In this document: positions 55,647 through 64,000 of the stretch, piece by piece
Layout: every line of letters begins with the position of its first letter
Position numbering within the stretch: position 1 is the first letter of the stretch
Assembly: GCF_001282685.1 (NCBI RefSeq)
Contig: NZ_LN875035.1
Coordinates: 2,856,411 to 2,920,410 of the forward strand
Direction of reading: 5' to 3'
DNA: 64,000 bases
DNA from: Niameybacter massiliensis
Lineage (GTDB): Bacteria; Bacillota; Clostridia; Lachnospirales; Cellulosilyticaceae
Translations under genes and position numbers: made by a program
The notes under the pieces: generated by a model
Databases searched by the model: none
Told to the model about the DNA's origin: nothing
The model's input: the letters and a program-made list of their open reading frames with translations, nothing else

Positions 55647-56255
55647 ATGACACCCTCTCATGTGACTGATGACTCATTACGCACTAAACTTATCCAGACC
55701 GGACTACGCCTTATTGCTACAGAAGGCTATAATAATCTCTCTCTTAGAAAAGTAGCTAAACTATGTGAGGTAAGCCATAATGCCCCTTATAAGCATTTTG
55801 CAAATAAAGAAGAATTGGTTCAAGCCATTATGCAAGAATCAGCTAAGGAATTTCAAGCTGCCCTAGCCCCTATTCTTACTCATTACCACGATGCCCCTAA
55901 AGAACAGATTATAGAACTGGGTGTAGCCTATGTCACCTTTATGGTAGCTAATCCTGACTACTTACAGTTTTCCTTTATGAATCAATCTCCTATACCTATT
56001 TGTATAGAAAGTGGTATGTTCCATCCATGTTCTAATCCATCTTTTAATGCTTTTAGAAGCACAGCGCTTCGTTATCTAGAAACAGTAGGAGCTGACCTAG
56101 CACTTTATGATACTTATGTGCTTTCTATGTGGAGCCTTGTCCATGGTCTTGCTTCACTCTTTGCCAGCGGAAGCATTACAAGTGTAGAGCCTGCAGAAGT
56201 CGTTGCACGACACACAATTACAACCAGCCTAAATACTATGTTTGATTCCAATTAA
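55647..56255 (+). CDS. TetR-family transcriptional regulator
   Basis: The 202-residue protein has an N-terminal HTH with YNNLSLRKVAKLCEVSHNAPYKHFANKEELVQAI, recognisable in LRKVAKLCEVSHNAPYKHF near 32-50. The ligand-binding domain ends with LSMWSLVHGLASLFASG near 168-184, the WHG motif of the TetR_C_33 group. It is divergent from two flavodoxin-like genes, with two perfect operator copies and overlapping promoters in between, so it most likely represses both itself and the flavoprotein operon. It is convergent to the fliB-like gene with only 6 bases between them. Confidence 0.9.
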   Translation: MTPSHVTDDSLRTKLIQTGLRLIATEGYNNLSLRKVAKLCEVSHNAPYKHFANKEELVQAIMQESAKEFQAALAPILTHYHDAPKEQIIELGVAYVTFMVANPDYLQFSFMNQSPIPICIESGMFHPCSNPSFNAFRSTALRYLETVGADLALYDTYVLSMWSLVHGLASLFASGSITSVEPAEVVARHTITTSLNTMFDSN

Positions 56256-56261
56256 TGATTA

Positions 56262-57422
56262 TTAATCTGTAAAATAACTTAAATAGCCATCATTATGGTC
56301 ATAAGTTTTAGTAAAGGATTGAATAAGCTTGATAGCTTGTTCCTCCTTTATGACTTTTCTGCCTGCTGGTGTAGCTAGGCCCATTCCTATGAGATGTACT
56401 TTAATAAGTGTATAGTATAATAACATCCATTCATAACTTTCAATAGGTGTTGCACCATCTAAAGGTATACAACGCTCATAGATATAGTTCACTAAATAAT
56501 TTTCTAAAATATGGCCTTTTTGTTCTAAGAAGTCCTTATAGCAACTTCTCTCACCCTTTAAGTAAGTTTTATAAGCTTGCTGTAAAGTTGCAGTCTCCTT
56601 TGTTAATCCTAACCCTTCTAATACTTGGTCTAAGCACTCAGCATAACGCTCAGATGGTAGTTCCATATCTTGCTGTAAGAAATACATTCTTTCAATTAGA
56701 ATGCCCGCATCTACTTCTCTTTCACCTTTAAAGTTTTCACCTGTATACTTTTGCACAAATCCTGGTATTTGTTTTGTTTTTCCTTTTAATGCAAGTTCTG
56801 TAATTCCAAGCATTAATCCTTCTACATGTGTTAATCTCTCTTCTAAGTAGAAATTCCTATTTTGTAATAGACCAATCGCCTTATCTCTTATAATAAAGAA
56901 ATAATCTTGCCATTCTTTTGGGTTTTCTATATTTAAGTCCACATCTGCACTAATTGTTGATTCATTAAATAGCTTTTCTGATAAGCTAAAAGTTATTGGT
57001 TTTTCTTGTAATAAGATTTGACGTGCTGCTTCTGGACAAGAAAATGTCATTGAATATTCCATAGTATTATGGATGCGATTTAATGTTCTTGGATAGAGTC
57101 CACAAGTATGGCTTAAATAGGATTCACCTAGGCCACTATAGATATCACACCATCCATCTTGACTTAAAAATGCACAACGGTTATCTTTTAATTTAATTTG
57201 TGCTGCACAAGCCTTAGTTGCTTTTTGCTTACAATCTACAATGTCTTGACTAAATCTATTTTTAAGTTCTGCATGCTCAACTTTTTTATATTTATCGTAG
57301 GTACCAGCATCTACTTCAATGGACCATCCTGCACAGCAAGTATCTTCACATTTACCACCTATACATTTAAAGTCCTTAATATAAGAAGGTACTATACGTT
57401 TATATTGTTTTTGTTCCGGCAT
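56262..57422 (-). CDS. fliB: FliB-like lysine-N-methylase
   Basis: The 386-residue protein matches FliB, which methylates lysines of flagellin. Cys-rich CIGGKCEDTCCAGWSIEVD near 16-34 and CAFLSQDGWCDIYSGLGESYLSHTCGLYPRTLNR near 77-110 (seen in parts: CAFLSQDGWC, HTCGLYPR) suggest a metal or iron-sulfur site, and the family also resembles YkgJ-type proteins. The C-terminal half is helical. No flagellar genes lie in the window, so its substrate here is uncertain. Some clostridial genomes carry several copies. Confidence 0.85.
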   Translation of the reverse strand: MPEQKQYKRIVPSYIKDFKCIGGKCEDTCCAGWSIEVDAGTYDKYKKVEHAELKNRFSQDIVDCKQKATKACAAQIKLKDNRCAFLSQDGWCDIYSGLGESYLSHTCGLYPRTLNRIHNTMEYSMTFSCPEAARQILLQEKPITFSLSEKLFNESTISADVDLNIENPKEWQDYFFIIRDKAIGLLQNRNFYLEERLTHVEGLMLGITELALKGKTKQIPGFVQKYTGENFKGEREVDAGILIERMYFLQQDMELPSERYAECLDQVLEGLGLTKETATLQQAYKTYLKGERSCYKDFLEQKGHILENYLVNYIYERCIPLDGATPIESYEWMLLYYTLIKVHLIGMGLATPAGRKVIKEEQAIKLIQSFTKTYDHNDGYLSYFTD

Positions 57423-57546
57423 TTAATTCATTCTCCTTAACCTGACATGTTTCCCTTATTGTATCGAATTTCTAGCTAAAACTCTAGTCTCTATATTGAA
57501 AACCTTTGTAAATAAATAGAATTTCATATCTTTCTATATAAATAAA

Positions 57547-57589
57547 GCTAGTAGAATCTAAACTTAATATTAGTTTAGATTCTACTAGC
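57547..57589 (-). terminator. Terminator of the CPA2 antiporter gene
   Basis: A perfect 18-bp stem (57547-57564 with 57572-57589) has a 7-base loop and lies 24 bases beyond the stop codon, with a T-rich stretch after it on the minus strand. Confidence 0.82.
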
Positions 57590-57613
57590 CTAGTTTGGTC
57601 TGCTAGCAATTTG

Positions 57614-58816
57614 CTATTGTACACAAGCAAGCGTACTTTTCTCCACTTGATCCTCTTTTTTATAAAGTAATTTTAGTATAATTGGTGTTATAACAGATGA
57701 TACAATAACAAGGAAAATAACCGCTGTGAATAAACTTGGTTCCATAAGTCCAGCACTTAAACCTTTTTGTGCAACAATAAGTGCCACTTCTCCTCTTGCC
57801 ATCATTCCTACACCTACACGCAATGCTTCATGTCCAGAGAATCCTATTAGTTTTGCACCTATACCACAGCCTATTATCTTTGCAAGTAATGCTACAAGCA
57901 CAAAACATACTGAGAATAATAATACTGTCGTTGTTACACCTGTAACTTCTGTCTTAAGTCCAATACTTGTAAAGAATATAGGGCTAAACAACATATAAGA
58001 ATTTATATCAATTTTTTCAACAATATACTCTGAAGACTGTATATTACATAGGATAATTCCTGCTACAAAAGCGCCTGTAATATCAGCTATACCAAAGAAA
58101 TGTTCTGCTATGTACGCCATCAAAAGGCAAAGTACAAATCCGTAAATTGGGATTCTCCTTTTATGAGGATACTTCTTATCAAAGTATTTAAAAAGTAAAT
58201 TAATTATTACCCCTCCAATGATAGCAATCACAAAAAATGCTACTGTATTAAAAACAACTTTCATTGGAGCTGCTTCTGGATTCTTGAGTCCAATTACAAA
58301 AGTCAATAAAATAATCCCTATCACATCATCTACAATGGCTGCACTTAAAATAGCTGTGCCTACTTTTCCTTTTAATTTGCCCATCTCACGTAAAGTCTCA
58401 ACAGTAATACTTACTGATGTTGCTGTAATGATAATCCCTATAAAAATTGCTTGATAAAAGGCCTCACTTCCTACAGGTGCAAAACCATTAAAGCAGGAAT
58501 AAAGTAGATAGCCACCTCCTAAAGGTACAATAACACCTAATGAAGCAATGCAAAGTGAAGCAAGTCCTGTATTTTTAAGTTCTTTTAAATCAGTTTCAAG
58601 GCCTGCAGTAAACATGAGCATAATTACTCCAAGCTCTGCCATCTTGACTAAAAAATCACTCTCTTTTACAATTCCTAACACATTAGGACCTATAATAAGC
58701 CCTGCAACCAAAATACCTACTACTTGCGGTAAATGGATCTTTCTAAAGGCAATACCAAATAATTTTGATGCAATTAATATAATTGCTAAATCTAGAAAGA
58801 ACTCATAAGAAAGCAT
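57614..58816 (-). CDS. CPA2-type cation:proton antiporter
   Basis: The start is set at 58816 (MLSYEFFLDLAIILIASKL, 400 residues), downstream of GGTGGGGA; the upstream GTG would consume that site. The Na+/H+ exchanger domain has about twelve helices, with LPQVVGILVAGLIIGP near 28-43, LELGVIMLMFTAGLETDLKEL (seen as FTAGLETDL), and VDDVIGIILLTFVIGL near 160-175, where the Asp pair is the ion-binding site. No TrkA-N/RCK regulatory domain follows, so this is the short form of the family. It exchanges Na+ or K+ for H+. Confidence 0.9.
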   Translation of the reverse strand: MLSYEFFLDLAIILIASKLFGIAFRKIHLPQVVGILVAGLIIGPNVLGIVKESDFLVKMAELGVIMLMFTAGLETDLKELKNTGLASLCIASLGVIVPLGGGYLLYSCFNGFAPVGSEAFYQAIFIGIIITATSVSITVETLREMGKLKGKVGTAILSAAIVDDVIGIILLTFVIGLKNPEAAPMKVVFNTVAFFVIAIIGGVIINLLFKYFDKKYPHKRRIPIYGFVLCLLMAYIAEHFFGIADITGAFVAGIILCNIQSSEYIVEKIDINSYMLFSPIFFTSIGLKTEVTGVTTTVLLFSVCFVLVALLAKIIGCGIGAKLIGFSGHEALRVGVGMMARGEVALIVAQKGLSAGLMEPSLFTAVIFLVIVSSVITPIILKLLYKKEDQVEKSTLACVQ

Positions 58817-58828
58817 ATATTTCCCCAC

Positions 58829-59128
58829 CCTTGTTCAATATTTTTTATCCAATTACCTATTATATACCCATTAGTTTAACTTTCAACTTTTGTAATGTTT
58901 TTCATTTGATTCTCATTTAAAGATCTCAAATTATTTTATTAATTTTTTATACTATTTTTTATATAAAACAAAATATCATGTAATATTTTTCATTTTTATC
59001 CGATTCATCATATGCATTTATTACAATTTAAACTCTAGTATATTTATATTTTTCTACACCTATTTCATTAAATTATTTAATTTTTCTAATTCCTTCAAAT
59101 CTGCTTTTAACTTAAAAATTGATTTAAT
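58829..59128. other. A/T-rich gene-free stretch
   Basis: Upstream of the antiporter gene about 300 bases hold no ORF with a ribosome binding site. The sequence is strongly A/T biased with short T and A runs and presumably holds the antiporter promoter, but I cannot point to a convincing -35/-10 pair. Confidence 0.4.
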
Positions 59129-59168
59129 AAAAAAAGAGATATTCTAATTAAAAGAATATCCCTTTTTT
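59129..59168 (-). terminator. Terminator of the radical SAM/SPASM gene
   Basis: A7GAGATATTCT (59129-59145) pairs with AGAATATCCC plus T6 (59153-59168), one mismatch, directly beyond the stop codon at 59178. Confidence 0.88.
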
Positions 59169-59177
59169 ATACTTTAA

Positions 59178-60041
59178 TTAATAACGTTTTGCATATCCGC
59201 AACGTTTACAAAGTTCTTCTACTGCTTGACGATTTGAGAAACCTTCATAAATTCTCCTAGCCCTTGGTCCTTCTATTATTTCACCTAAAGTCTTCTCAAA
59301 AATATTTCCTAATGGAATATTTCCTTCACTATCTAAACAACACGGTACTACTGTACCATCTACATGAATACCTATTTGATCTCTAAGCCCATAACAAAAT
59401 ACTTGCTTGGCTGTATCTATCTTATCTATGTCTGGCCACTCAAACTTTTCTGCCATATTAAGATATAAGTGATGAGCAAGCTTACCGCCTCGCTTCTCTA
59501 GTAATAACTGTCTCACTTGTAGGTCTAAGTTCTCCTCTAATAGGCTAATAATATCTTCATTTAATGCATTATCTGCCTTTAGTTCTTCTGTATCCATATT
59601 CCACAATCTAATAGCACAGATAATATCTGTTTTCTGAGTAGCTTCCTTTACAAACTCTGTAACCTCTTTCACATATGTTTTAAGATCTACTTCACTACTA
59701 TTTGCCTCAAAACTATGAAGTGAAATATTAACTTGTCTTAAATGACTTGATGCCAATAAAATATCTTTGACCTTAGGTAATAATGTTCCATTAGTAGTTA
59801 TATTAACTGTTAACCCTGCTTGATTACTTATCTCCAAAAATGTTTCAAGTTGAGGATGCAGGGTAGGCTCCCCCATTAAATGAAGGTAAATATAATCTGT
59901 ATAAGGCTTAACTTGTTCTATTATATGTTTAAAAGCTTGTGGCTCCATTACTTGTAATTTTCTTTTTGTCTTAGGACAAAAATTACAACTTAGATTACAT
60001 ATATTTGTAATTTCAATATAAACTTTTTTAAATCTTTTCAT
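59178..60041 (-). CDS. Radical SAM/SPASM domain protein
   Basis: The 287-residue protein has the radical SAM motif CNLSCNFCPK near 14-23 and LHLMGEPTLHPQLETFL near 53-69 as the SAM-binding GEP block, then VNITTNGTLLPK near 78-89. The C-terminal SPASM-like segment has CYGLRDQIGIHVDGTVVPCCLDSEGNIPLGN (seen in parts: VDGTVVPCCLD and GNIPLGNIFE) and a terminal CKRCGY. These Cys would hold an auxiliary iron-sulfur cluster. Such proteins modify peptides, proteins or small molecules. No peptide precursor or partner gene is adjacent, so the substrate is unknown. Confidence 0.88.
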   Translation of the reverse strand: MKRFKKVYIEITNICNLSCNFCPKTKRKLQVMEPQAFKHIIEQVKPYTDYIYLHLMGEPTLHPQLETFLEISNQAGLTVNITTNGTLLPKVKDILLASSHLRQVNISLHSFEANSSEVDLKTYVKEVTEFVKEATQKTDIICAIRLWNMDTEELKADNALNEDIISLLEENLDLQVRQLLLEKRGGKLAHHLYLNMAEKFEWPDIDKIDTAKQVFCYGLRDQIGIHVDGTVVPCCLDSEGNIPLGNIFEKTLGEIIEGPRARRIYEGFSNRQAVEELCKRCGYAKRY

Positions 60042-60118
60042 TGAGTCGTATCCTACTTTCTAAGGTATGTCCTTTTATACTCTATTTGTATTATAACATA
60101 AAAACTAAGGAGCCTTAC

Positions 60119-61993
60119 TTACTCCTTATTTTTTATACTTTCTTCTTCTTGTAGAATCTCAACAATAATACTTAGAATAACCTTATCATAAATATCTTCT
60201 GCTAATTGAATTTGTCTTTGACCTTCTTCAATAGCTGGTATTAATTCAGCTTGGTTACCTTTCAAAAGGTTACCTATATCCACTAAAACATGCTGTACAT
60301 TTACACTTATCTCATGATGAGTCGCCCATATATAAAGCTCATAAATAGTAATTAAAAATAGCCTATAGTCTTTTACCATATCCTGATTTTCTATATTTAC
60401 TGCTAACTGATTATTAAGTTTGATTCTGTCTTCAATTAAAGAGGTTAAGATAAAAAGATTCTTTAACTTATGCTCATTACCATTTCCTCTAGTCATTTCA
60501 TATACAGTATTCATCATATCTTCGATTGTTATTCTATACAATTTCTCAAGTTGTTTATTATGTGTTTCTAATCTATATGGAAGAATAAATCTATTAATCA
60601 CTAATGCAATGATTGCTCCAAATATAACAAAAAGAATACGACTTTCTGATAGTACTAATGCATCTCCCATCAATGCTGCTGCACCAATAGCTGAAACAGT
60701 CACACAAATGGTTGTATGTCGATACTGTTTTAAGTAATTCCCAATATATCCAGCGCCCATTAAAATTATAGTACGTATAGTTAAATCATGAAAAATACTA
60801 AATAAAATAACAACTATAATCGATCCTATAATCGTTGCAAAGATACGATCCTTTAGTTTCTGCTTTGACTGTTCATATATAGGCACAATCAAAGAAAAAA
60901 CTGTAAACATAATCCATCTTCCCTCTGTTAACTTAAAAAAGTCTGTTAAAAAAGCCGCTAATGTAATACCTATAGCAAGACGGCATGCATAAGAAAACTT
61001 AATAGAATTTCTATCTAACTCTATTTTAAAGACAAAATGTTTCTTAAATCTCTCTAAATTATATTGGTTATTTTCTATCTTACTTAATTCTTCTAAATTA
61101 TTTTTAATAAAGCTCAGATGATTAAGAAGCTTCAAAACTTCTATATCATTAATTCTTTCTATCTGATATTTACTTAATAAGGTCTTAAAGATCTCATCTA
61201 AGCAGTCTATTTCTGCTAAATCATTAAAGCATTTACTTATTTGATCCAGTATGCTAATAAGGTCATCAATCATTTCTTGTTGCTCTGCTTCATACTTAAC
61301 TTTGTCTAAAAGATAAGAAATTTTTTCTAAAGAAACAGCTAAGTTAAGCTTGATCATTCCCTCCTCCGTTAGATAAAAATCTTCTTCTCTTCTATCATAA
61401 AGTAGTGTAGTGAATAGATGAATCTGTTCTCTAATATCTTTATCTATCCCCTCATACTGTTGGTTTACCTTAATATACTCTGCCTTTTTAATAATATTTT
61501 TACACAGTTGTGCTAATAGCTGATTACCTACTTTTTTAAACTTATTTTTATTAATAACTAATTGAGACACCATAATAAAGATTGCTCCACATACTAAGGC
61601 GCTTAGTCTGTTAGGTATCAACTCTATACTAACTGGCGTTGCTAGTATAAACAAATACTCTAATACGAAAGGCATATACATAGGCTTCTTCAAATTATAT
61701 AAAAGGCTATAGCCCAAAATAAAAATAGCTATAAAGTTAATAGGAATACCTAACCAAGTATTCATACTAGCCAGTGTGCTTGCACATCCAATAAATAAGT
61801 TTAAAGCAATAAGAGTAAAAGTATTTTTCCACGGTGCTAAAGTTAAATCTCTTTCTAAAAACATTAGCATAGCTGTTATGGTGGTAACACCGATTAAAGT
61901 ATTTTCATTTCCAAAAATACTTTTGAAGATAATAATAAATCCTATAATTGCTACAAATAGAATTGTCTTTGACATAATGAGCTTTTTATTCAT
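60119..61993 (-). CDS. FUSC-family membrane protein (YccS/aromatic acid exporter-like)
   Basis: The 624-residue protein has two blocks of membrane helices, near 8-150 and 335-460, each followed by a cytoplasmic helical domain. RLAIGITLAAFLTDFFKLTEGRWIMFTVFSLIVP (seen as FKLTEGRWIMFTVFSLIVP) near 343-372 is the fusaric-acid-resistance motif region with the conserved Trp. RIFATIIGSIIVVIL follows. The family includes efflux proteins for aromatic acids in Gram-negatives and uncharacterised YccS-like proteins. The substrate is unknown. The gene is upstream of and divergent from adhE with a 563-base gap. Confidence 0.85.
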   Translation of the reverse strand: MNKKLIMSKTILFVAIIGFIIIFKSIFGNENTLIGVTTITAMLMFLERDLTLAPWKNTFTLIALNLFIGCASTLASMNTWLGIPINFIAIFILGYSLLYNLKKPMYMPFVLEYLFILATPVSIELIPNRLSALVCGAIFIMVSQLVINKNKFKKVGNQLLAQLCKNIIKKAEYIKVNQQYEGIDKDIREQIHLFTTLLYDRREEDFYLTEEGMIKLNLAVSLEKISYLLDKVKYEAEQQEMIDDLISILDQISKCFNDLAEIDCLDEIFKTLLSKYQIERINDIEVLKLLNHLSFIKNNLEELSKIENNQYNLERFKKHFVFKIELDRNSIKFSYACRLAIGITLAAFLTDFFKLTEGRWIMFTVFSLIVPIYEQSKQKLKDRIFATIIGSIIVVILFSIFHDLTIRTIILMGAGYIGNYLKQYRHTTICVTVSAIGAAALMGDALVLSESRILFVIFGAIIALVINRFILPYRLETHNKQLEKLYRITIEDMMNTVYEMTRGNGNEHKLKNLFILTSLIEDRIKLNNQLAVNIENQDMVKDYRLFLITIYELYIWATHHEISVNVQHVLVDIGNLLKGNQAELIPAIEEGQRQIQLAEDIYDKVILSIIVEILQEEESIKNKE

Positions 61994-62410
61994 TTATATT
62001 CCTCCCCTTCCTATATACTTTTATTAATTTCTTATAGAGGTTCATTCTATACTTCTTTTCAACCATCTAATTACATTAATTACTTTACAACTTTTTTGTT
62101 GCATTCGCAACTTTTGACTTAGTAATAGATATTTCTTTAACAAAAAAAGATATTTAATAAAAAGACTGCTATCTTAATATAGCTGTCCTTTTTATTAGAT
62201 ATCTCCTTATATTTTTAGCTATAAAAATATTGTTAAAAATTAAATTTTCATATATTCCTAATATATATTTTAAAATTATTTAATAAAAATAGTTTATTTA
62301 TTATTTCTGCCAATCTATTTCTCAAGATTTTTTTGTCATATAAGCTATTTTTTTATAACATATGTTTATTTTTTTATGCAATTAATGCATTTTTCTTTGA
62401 CACTTACCAC
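61994..62410. other. Long gene-free region between the FUSC gene and the adhE promoter
   Basis: No coding region is seen. It holds an imperfect hairpin at 62156-62196 (16 pairs, one mismatch, one bulge) with A-rich left and T-rich right flanks. Such structures are unexpected between two divergent genes. The rest is A/T-rich and unrecognised. Confidence 0.5.
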
Positions 62411-62428
62411 TTGTTAAATAATTGACAA
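62411..62428. promoter_or_regulatory. Rex-type redox operator of adhE
   Basis: TTGTTAAATAATTGACAA fits the Clostridia Rex consensus TTGTTAANNNNTTAACAA with one mismatch. It overlaps the -35 box of the adhE promoter. Rex represses ethanol-forming genes at low NADH/NAD+, so this predicts redox control. Confidence 0.75.
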
Positions 62429-62450
62429 TTTTAAACTCCAGTAGTATTAT
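62422..62450 (+). promoter_or_regulatory. Promoter of adhE
   Basis: TTGACA (62422-62427) and TATTAT (62445-62450) are separated by 17 bases, giving a transcript start near 62457 and a leader of about 100 bases. Confidence 0.8.
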
Positions 62451-62556
62451 TACAATGTATTCAAAATAAATATTAATTTTATATATTTATATGTAAATTA
62501 ATAGTATATATAACAAATACGATATCTAATTATTGTTTATAAGGGAGGCTGTTATT

Positions 62557-64000
62557 ATGGCTACAGAAAAAAAAGCACCTGTTGAAGCTCCTGTTGTGGA
62601 TGCTCAAGCTATGGTTAATGAATTAGTTGAAAAAGCAGATAAAGCACTTGAAGAGTACATGAAACTCGATCAAGAACAAATTGATAAAATCACTCAAGCT
62701 ATGGCCCTTGCTGGTCTTTCAGCTCAAATGAAGCTTGCTAGAATGGCTGTTGAAGAAACAGGACGTGGCGTTTTTGAAGATAAAGTTACAAAAAATATCT
62801 TTGCTACAGAATATATTTATCACAGTATTAAACATGACAAAACTGTTGGCTTAATCGAAGATAATGAAGATGAAGGTTATATGGAAATCGCTGAACCAGT
62901 TGGTATTGTTTGCGGTGTTACACCTACTACTAACCCAACTTCAACTGCTATGTTTAAAGCAATTATCTGTGCAAAAACACGTAATCCTATCATCTTTGGT
63001 TTCCATCCATCTGCACAAAACTGCTCACGTGAAGCTGCTAAAATCGTAAGAGATGCTGCTGTTGCTGCTGGCGCTCCTGAAAACTGTGTTCAATGGATTG
63101 AATATCCATCAATTGATGCTACTACAGCTCTTATGAACCATCCAAAAGTTGCGATGATTCTTGCTACTGGTGGTTCTGCAATGGTTCGTTCTGCATACTC
63201 AGCTGGTAAACCAGCACTTGGTGTAGGCCCTGGTAACGTACCTGCTTTCATTGAAAAAACAGCTAACTTAGAACAATCTCTTACAGACCTTATGCTTTCA
63301 AAAGCATTTGATAACGGTATGATTTGTGCTTCTGAACAAGCTGCTATCATTGAAGCACCTGTTTATGATAAAGCAGTTGCTTTCATGAAAAAATTTGGTT
63401 GCTACTTTGCAACTAAAGAAGAAATTAAAAAACTTGAACCAATTGTTATCAACCCACAAAAACAAATGGTTAATCCAGATATCGTAGGTAAATATCCATA
63501 TGAAATTGCTGCTCTTGCAGGTATTACTATTCCAAAAGAAACAAAAGTACTTTGCTGTGAAATTGATGGCGTTGGCGAAGAATATCCTCTTTCAAGAGAA
63601 AAACTTTCTCCAGTACTTGCTGTTGTAAAAGCTAAAGATGCTGAAGATGGTATCAAAAAAGCTGAAACAATGGTTGAACTTGGTGGACTTGGTCATACAG
63701 CTGTTATCCACTCTACTGATGAAGCGCTTATTGAAGAATACGGTGAAAGACTTAAAGCTTGTCGTATCATTGTAAACTCTCCTTCTGCTTTTGGTGGTAT
63801 TGGTGATGTTTATAACTCAATGATGCCTTCATTAACTCTTGGTTGTGGTTCTTACGGACGTAACTCTACTTCTTCAAACGTTACAGCAATGAACTTAATT
63901 AATAAGAAAAGGGTGGCAAAGAGACGCGTGAATATGCAATGGTTTAAAATTCCAGAAAAAATCTATTTTGAAGCTGGCTCAGTTCAATACTTAGCAAAAA
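62557..64000 (+). CDS. adhE: Bifunctional acetaldehyde/alcohol dehydrogenase AdhE (5' part, cut by window end)
   Basis: The reading frame is open from ATG 62557 (GGGAGGC site) to the window edge, about 481 residues of a protein normally about 870. The N-terminal aldehyde dehydrogenase domain has the catalytic Cys in [13 protein letters not shown] near 252 and the NAD-binding [13 protein letters not shown] near 109-121. [22 protein letters not shown] near 411-432 and the linker [24 protein letters not shown] (seen as [17 protein letters not shown]) lead into the iron-dependent alcohol dehydrogenase domain, which continues past the end. AdhE converts acetyl-CoA to ethanol in two steps and forms filaments called spirosomes. 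It is regulated by the Rex-type site at 62411-62428. Confidence 0.96.
   Translation, partial: MATEKKAPVEAPVVDAQAMVNELVEKADKALEEYMKLDQEQIDKITQAMALAGLSAQMKLARMAVEETGRGVFEDKVTKNIFATEYIYHSIKHDKTVGLIEDNEDEGYMEIAEPVGIVCGVTPTTNPTSTAMFKAIICAKTRNPIIFGFHPSAQNCSREAAKIVRDAAVAAGAPENCVQWIEYPSIDATTALMNHPKVAMILATGGSAMVRSAYSAGKPALGVGPGNVPAFIEKTANLEQSLTDLMLSKAFDNGMICASEQAAIIEAPVYDKAVAFMKKFGCYFATKEEIKKLEPIVINPQKQMVNPDIVGKYPYEIAALAGITIPKETKVLCCEIDGVGEEYPLSREKLSPVLAVVKAKDAEDGIKKAETMVELGGLGHTAVIHSTDEALIEEYGERLKACRIIVNSPSAFGGIGDVYNSMMPSLTLGCGSYGRNSTSSNVTAMNLINKKRVAKRRVNMQWFKIPEKIYFEAGSVQYLAK

Noticed and set aside
63090..63656. Two minus-strand open frames inside adhE
   Set aside because: They are the antisense of a highly conserved, codon-biased gene and have no ribosome binding site. 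The forward frame reads as AdhE throughout.

Overview
The window is 64 kb of low-GC DNA with strong AGGAGG-type ribosome binding sites, A/T-rich intergenic hairpins and a gene set typical of an anaerobic, saccharolytic Clostridia member (Lachnospirales-like, perhaps close to Cellulosilyticum; the genus is an inference). Supporting signs are PolC, a bifunctional AdhE with a Rex-type site, GlpP antitermination, YesM/YesN regulation of a sugar ABC transporter, and GH38, GH36 and GH26-type enzymes. It reads as ordinary chromosome: I see no rRNA, tRNA, CRISPR array, insertion sequence, integrase or phage gene.

Layout. 1-1.2 kb: a three-gene minus-strand operon of a DUF2089 regulator and two small SHOCT-like/SADGD-motif proteins. 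1.4-9.7 kb: GH38 alpha-mannosidase, DUF1275 membrane protein, a yqeC-yqeB-xdhC cassette for selenium-dependent molybdenum hydroxylase maturation, truA abutting an uppP remnant, and an esterase. 9.8-13.3 kb: a heterodimeric ABC exporter with one degenerate ATP site. 13.4-22 kb: a carbohydrate locus with binding protein, two permeases, a divergent YesM/YesN pair and a GH36 alpha-galactosidase. 22.3-27.4 kb: an unknown acidic protein and polC. 27.5-34.1 kb: a glycerol regulon of glpP, a glpA-like/FAD/DUF1667 operon on one strand and glpK-glpF on the other. Each operon has a strong promoter, a leader terminator and a shared 18-nt leader motif.

34.1-44 kb: an RluA-type pseudouridine synthase, an orphan PAS kinase, and a two-component system whose kinase and regulator genes are separated by an oppositely oriented zinc-ribbon/TPM gene pair, then a MATE transporter. 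44-50 kb: a secreted TPR-GH26-like protein, DUF488, a diacylglycerol-kinase-family protein, an AraC regulator, a TatD-linked-type radical SAM protein, an unlisted 42-residue membrane peptide and a methyltransferase. 50-53 kb: class I ribonucleotide reductase (nrdB, nrdA). 53.4-57.4 kb: DUF554, two flavodoxin-like proteins divergent from a TetR regulator over a compact double operator, and FliB-like lysine-N-methylase. 57.6-64 kb: a CPA2 antiporter, a radical SAM/SPASM protein, a FUSC protein and the 5' three-fifths or so of adhE, cut by the window edge.

The clearest regulatory logic is in the glycerol regulon, the TetR/flavodoxin control region and the adhE promoter. All three were read by eye from exact sequence matches. 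I found no convincing wholly new multi-gene system. The best leads are the shared glp leader motif, the interleaved TetR promoters, the DUF2089/SADGD operon and the two-component system split by a zinc-ribbon/TPM pair.
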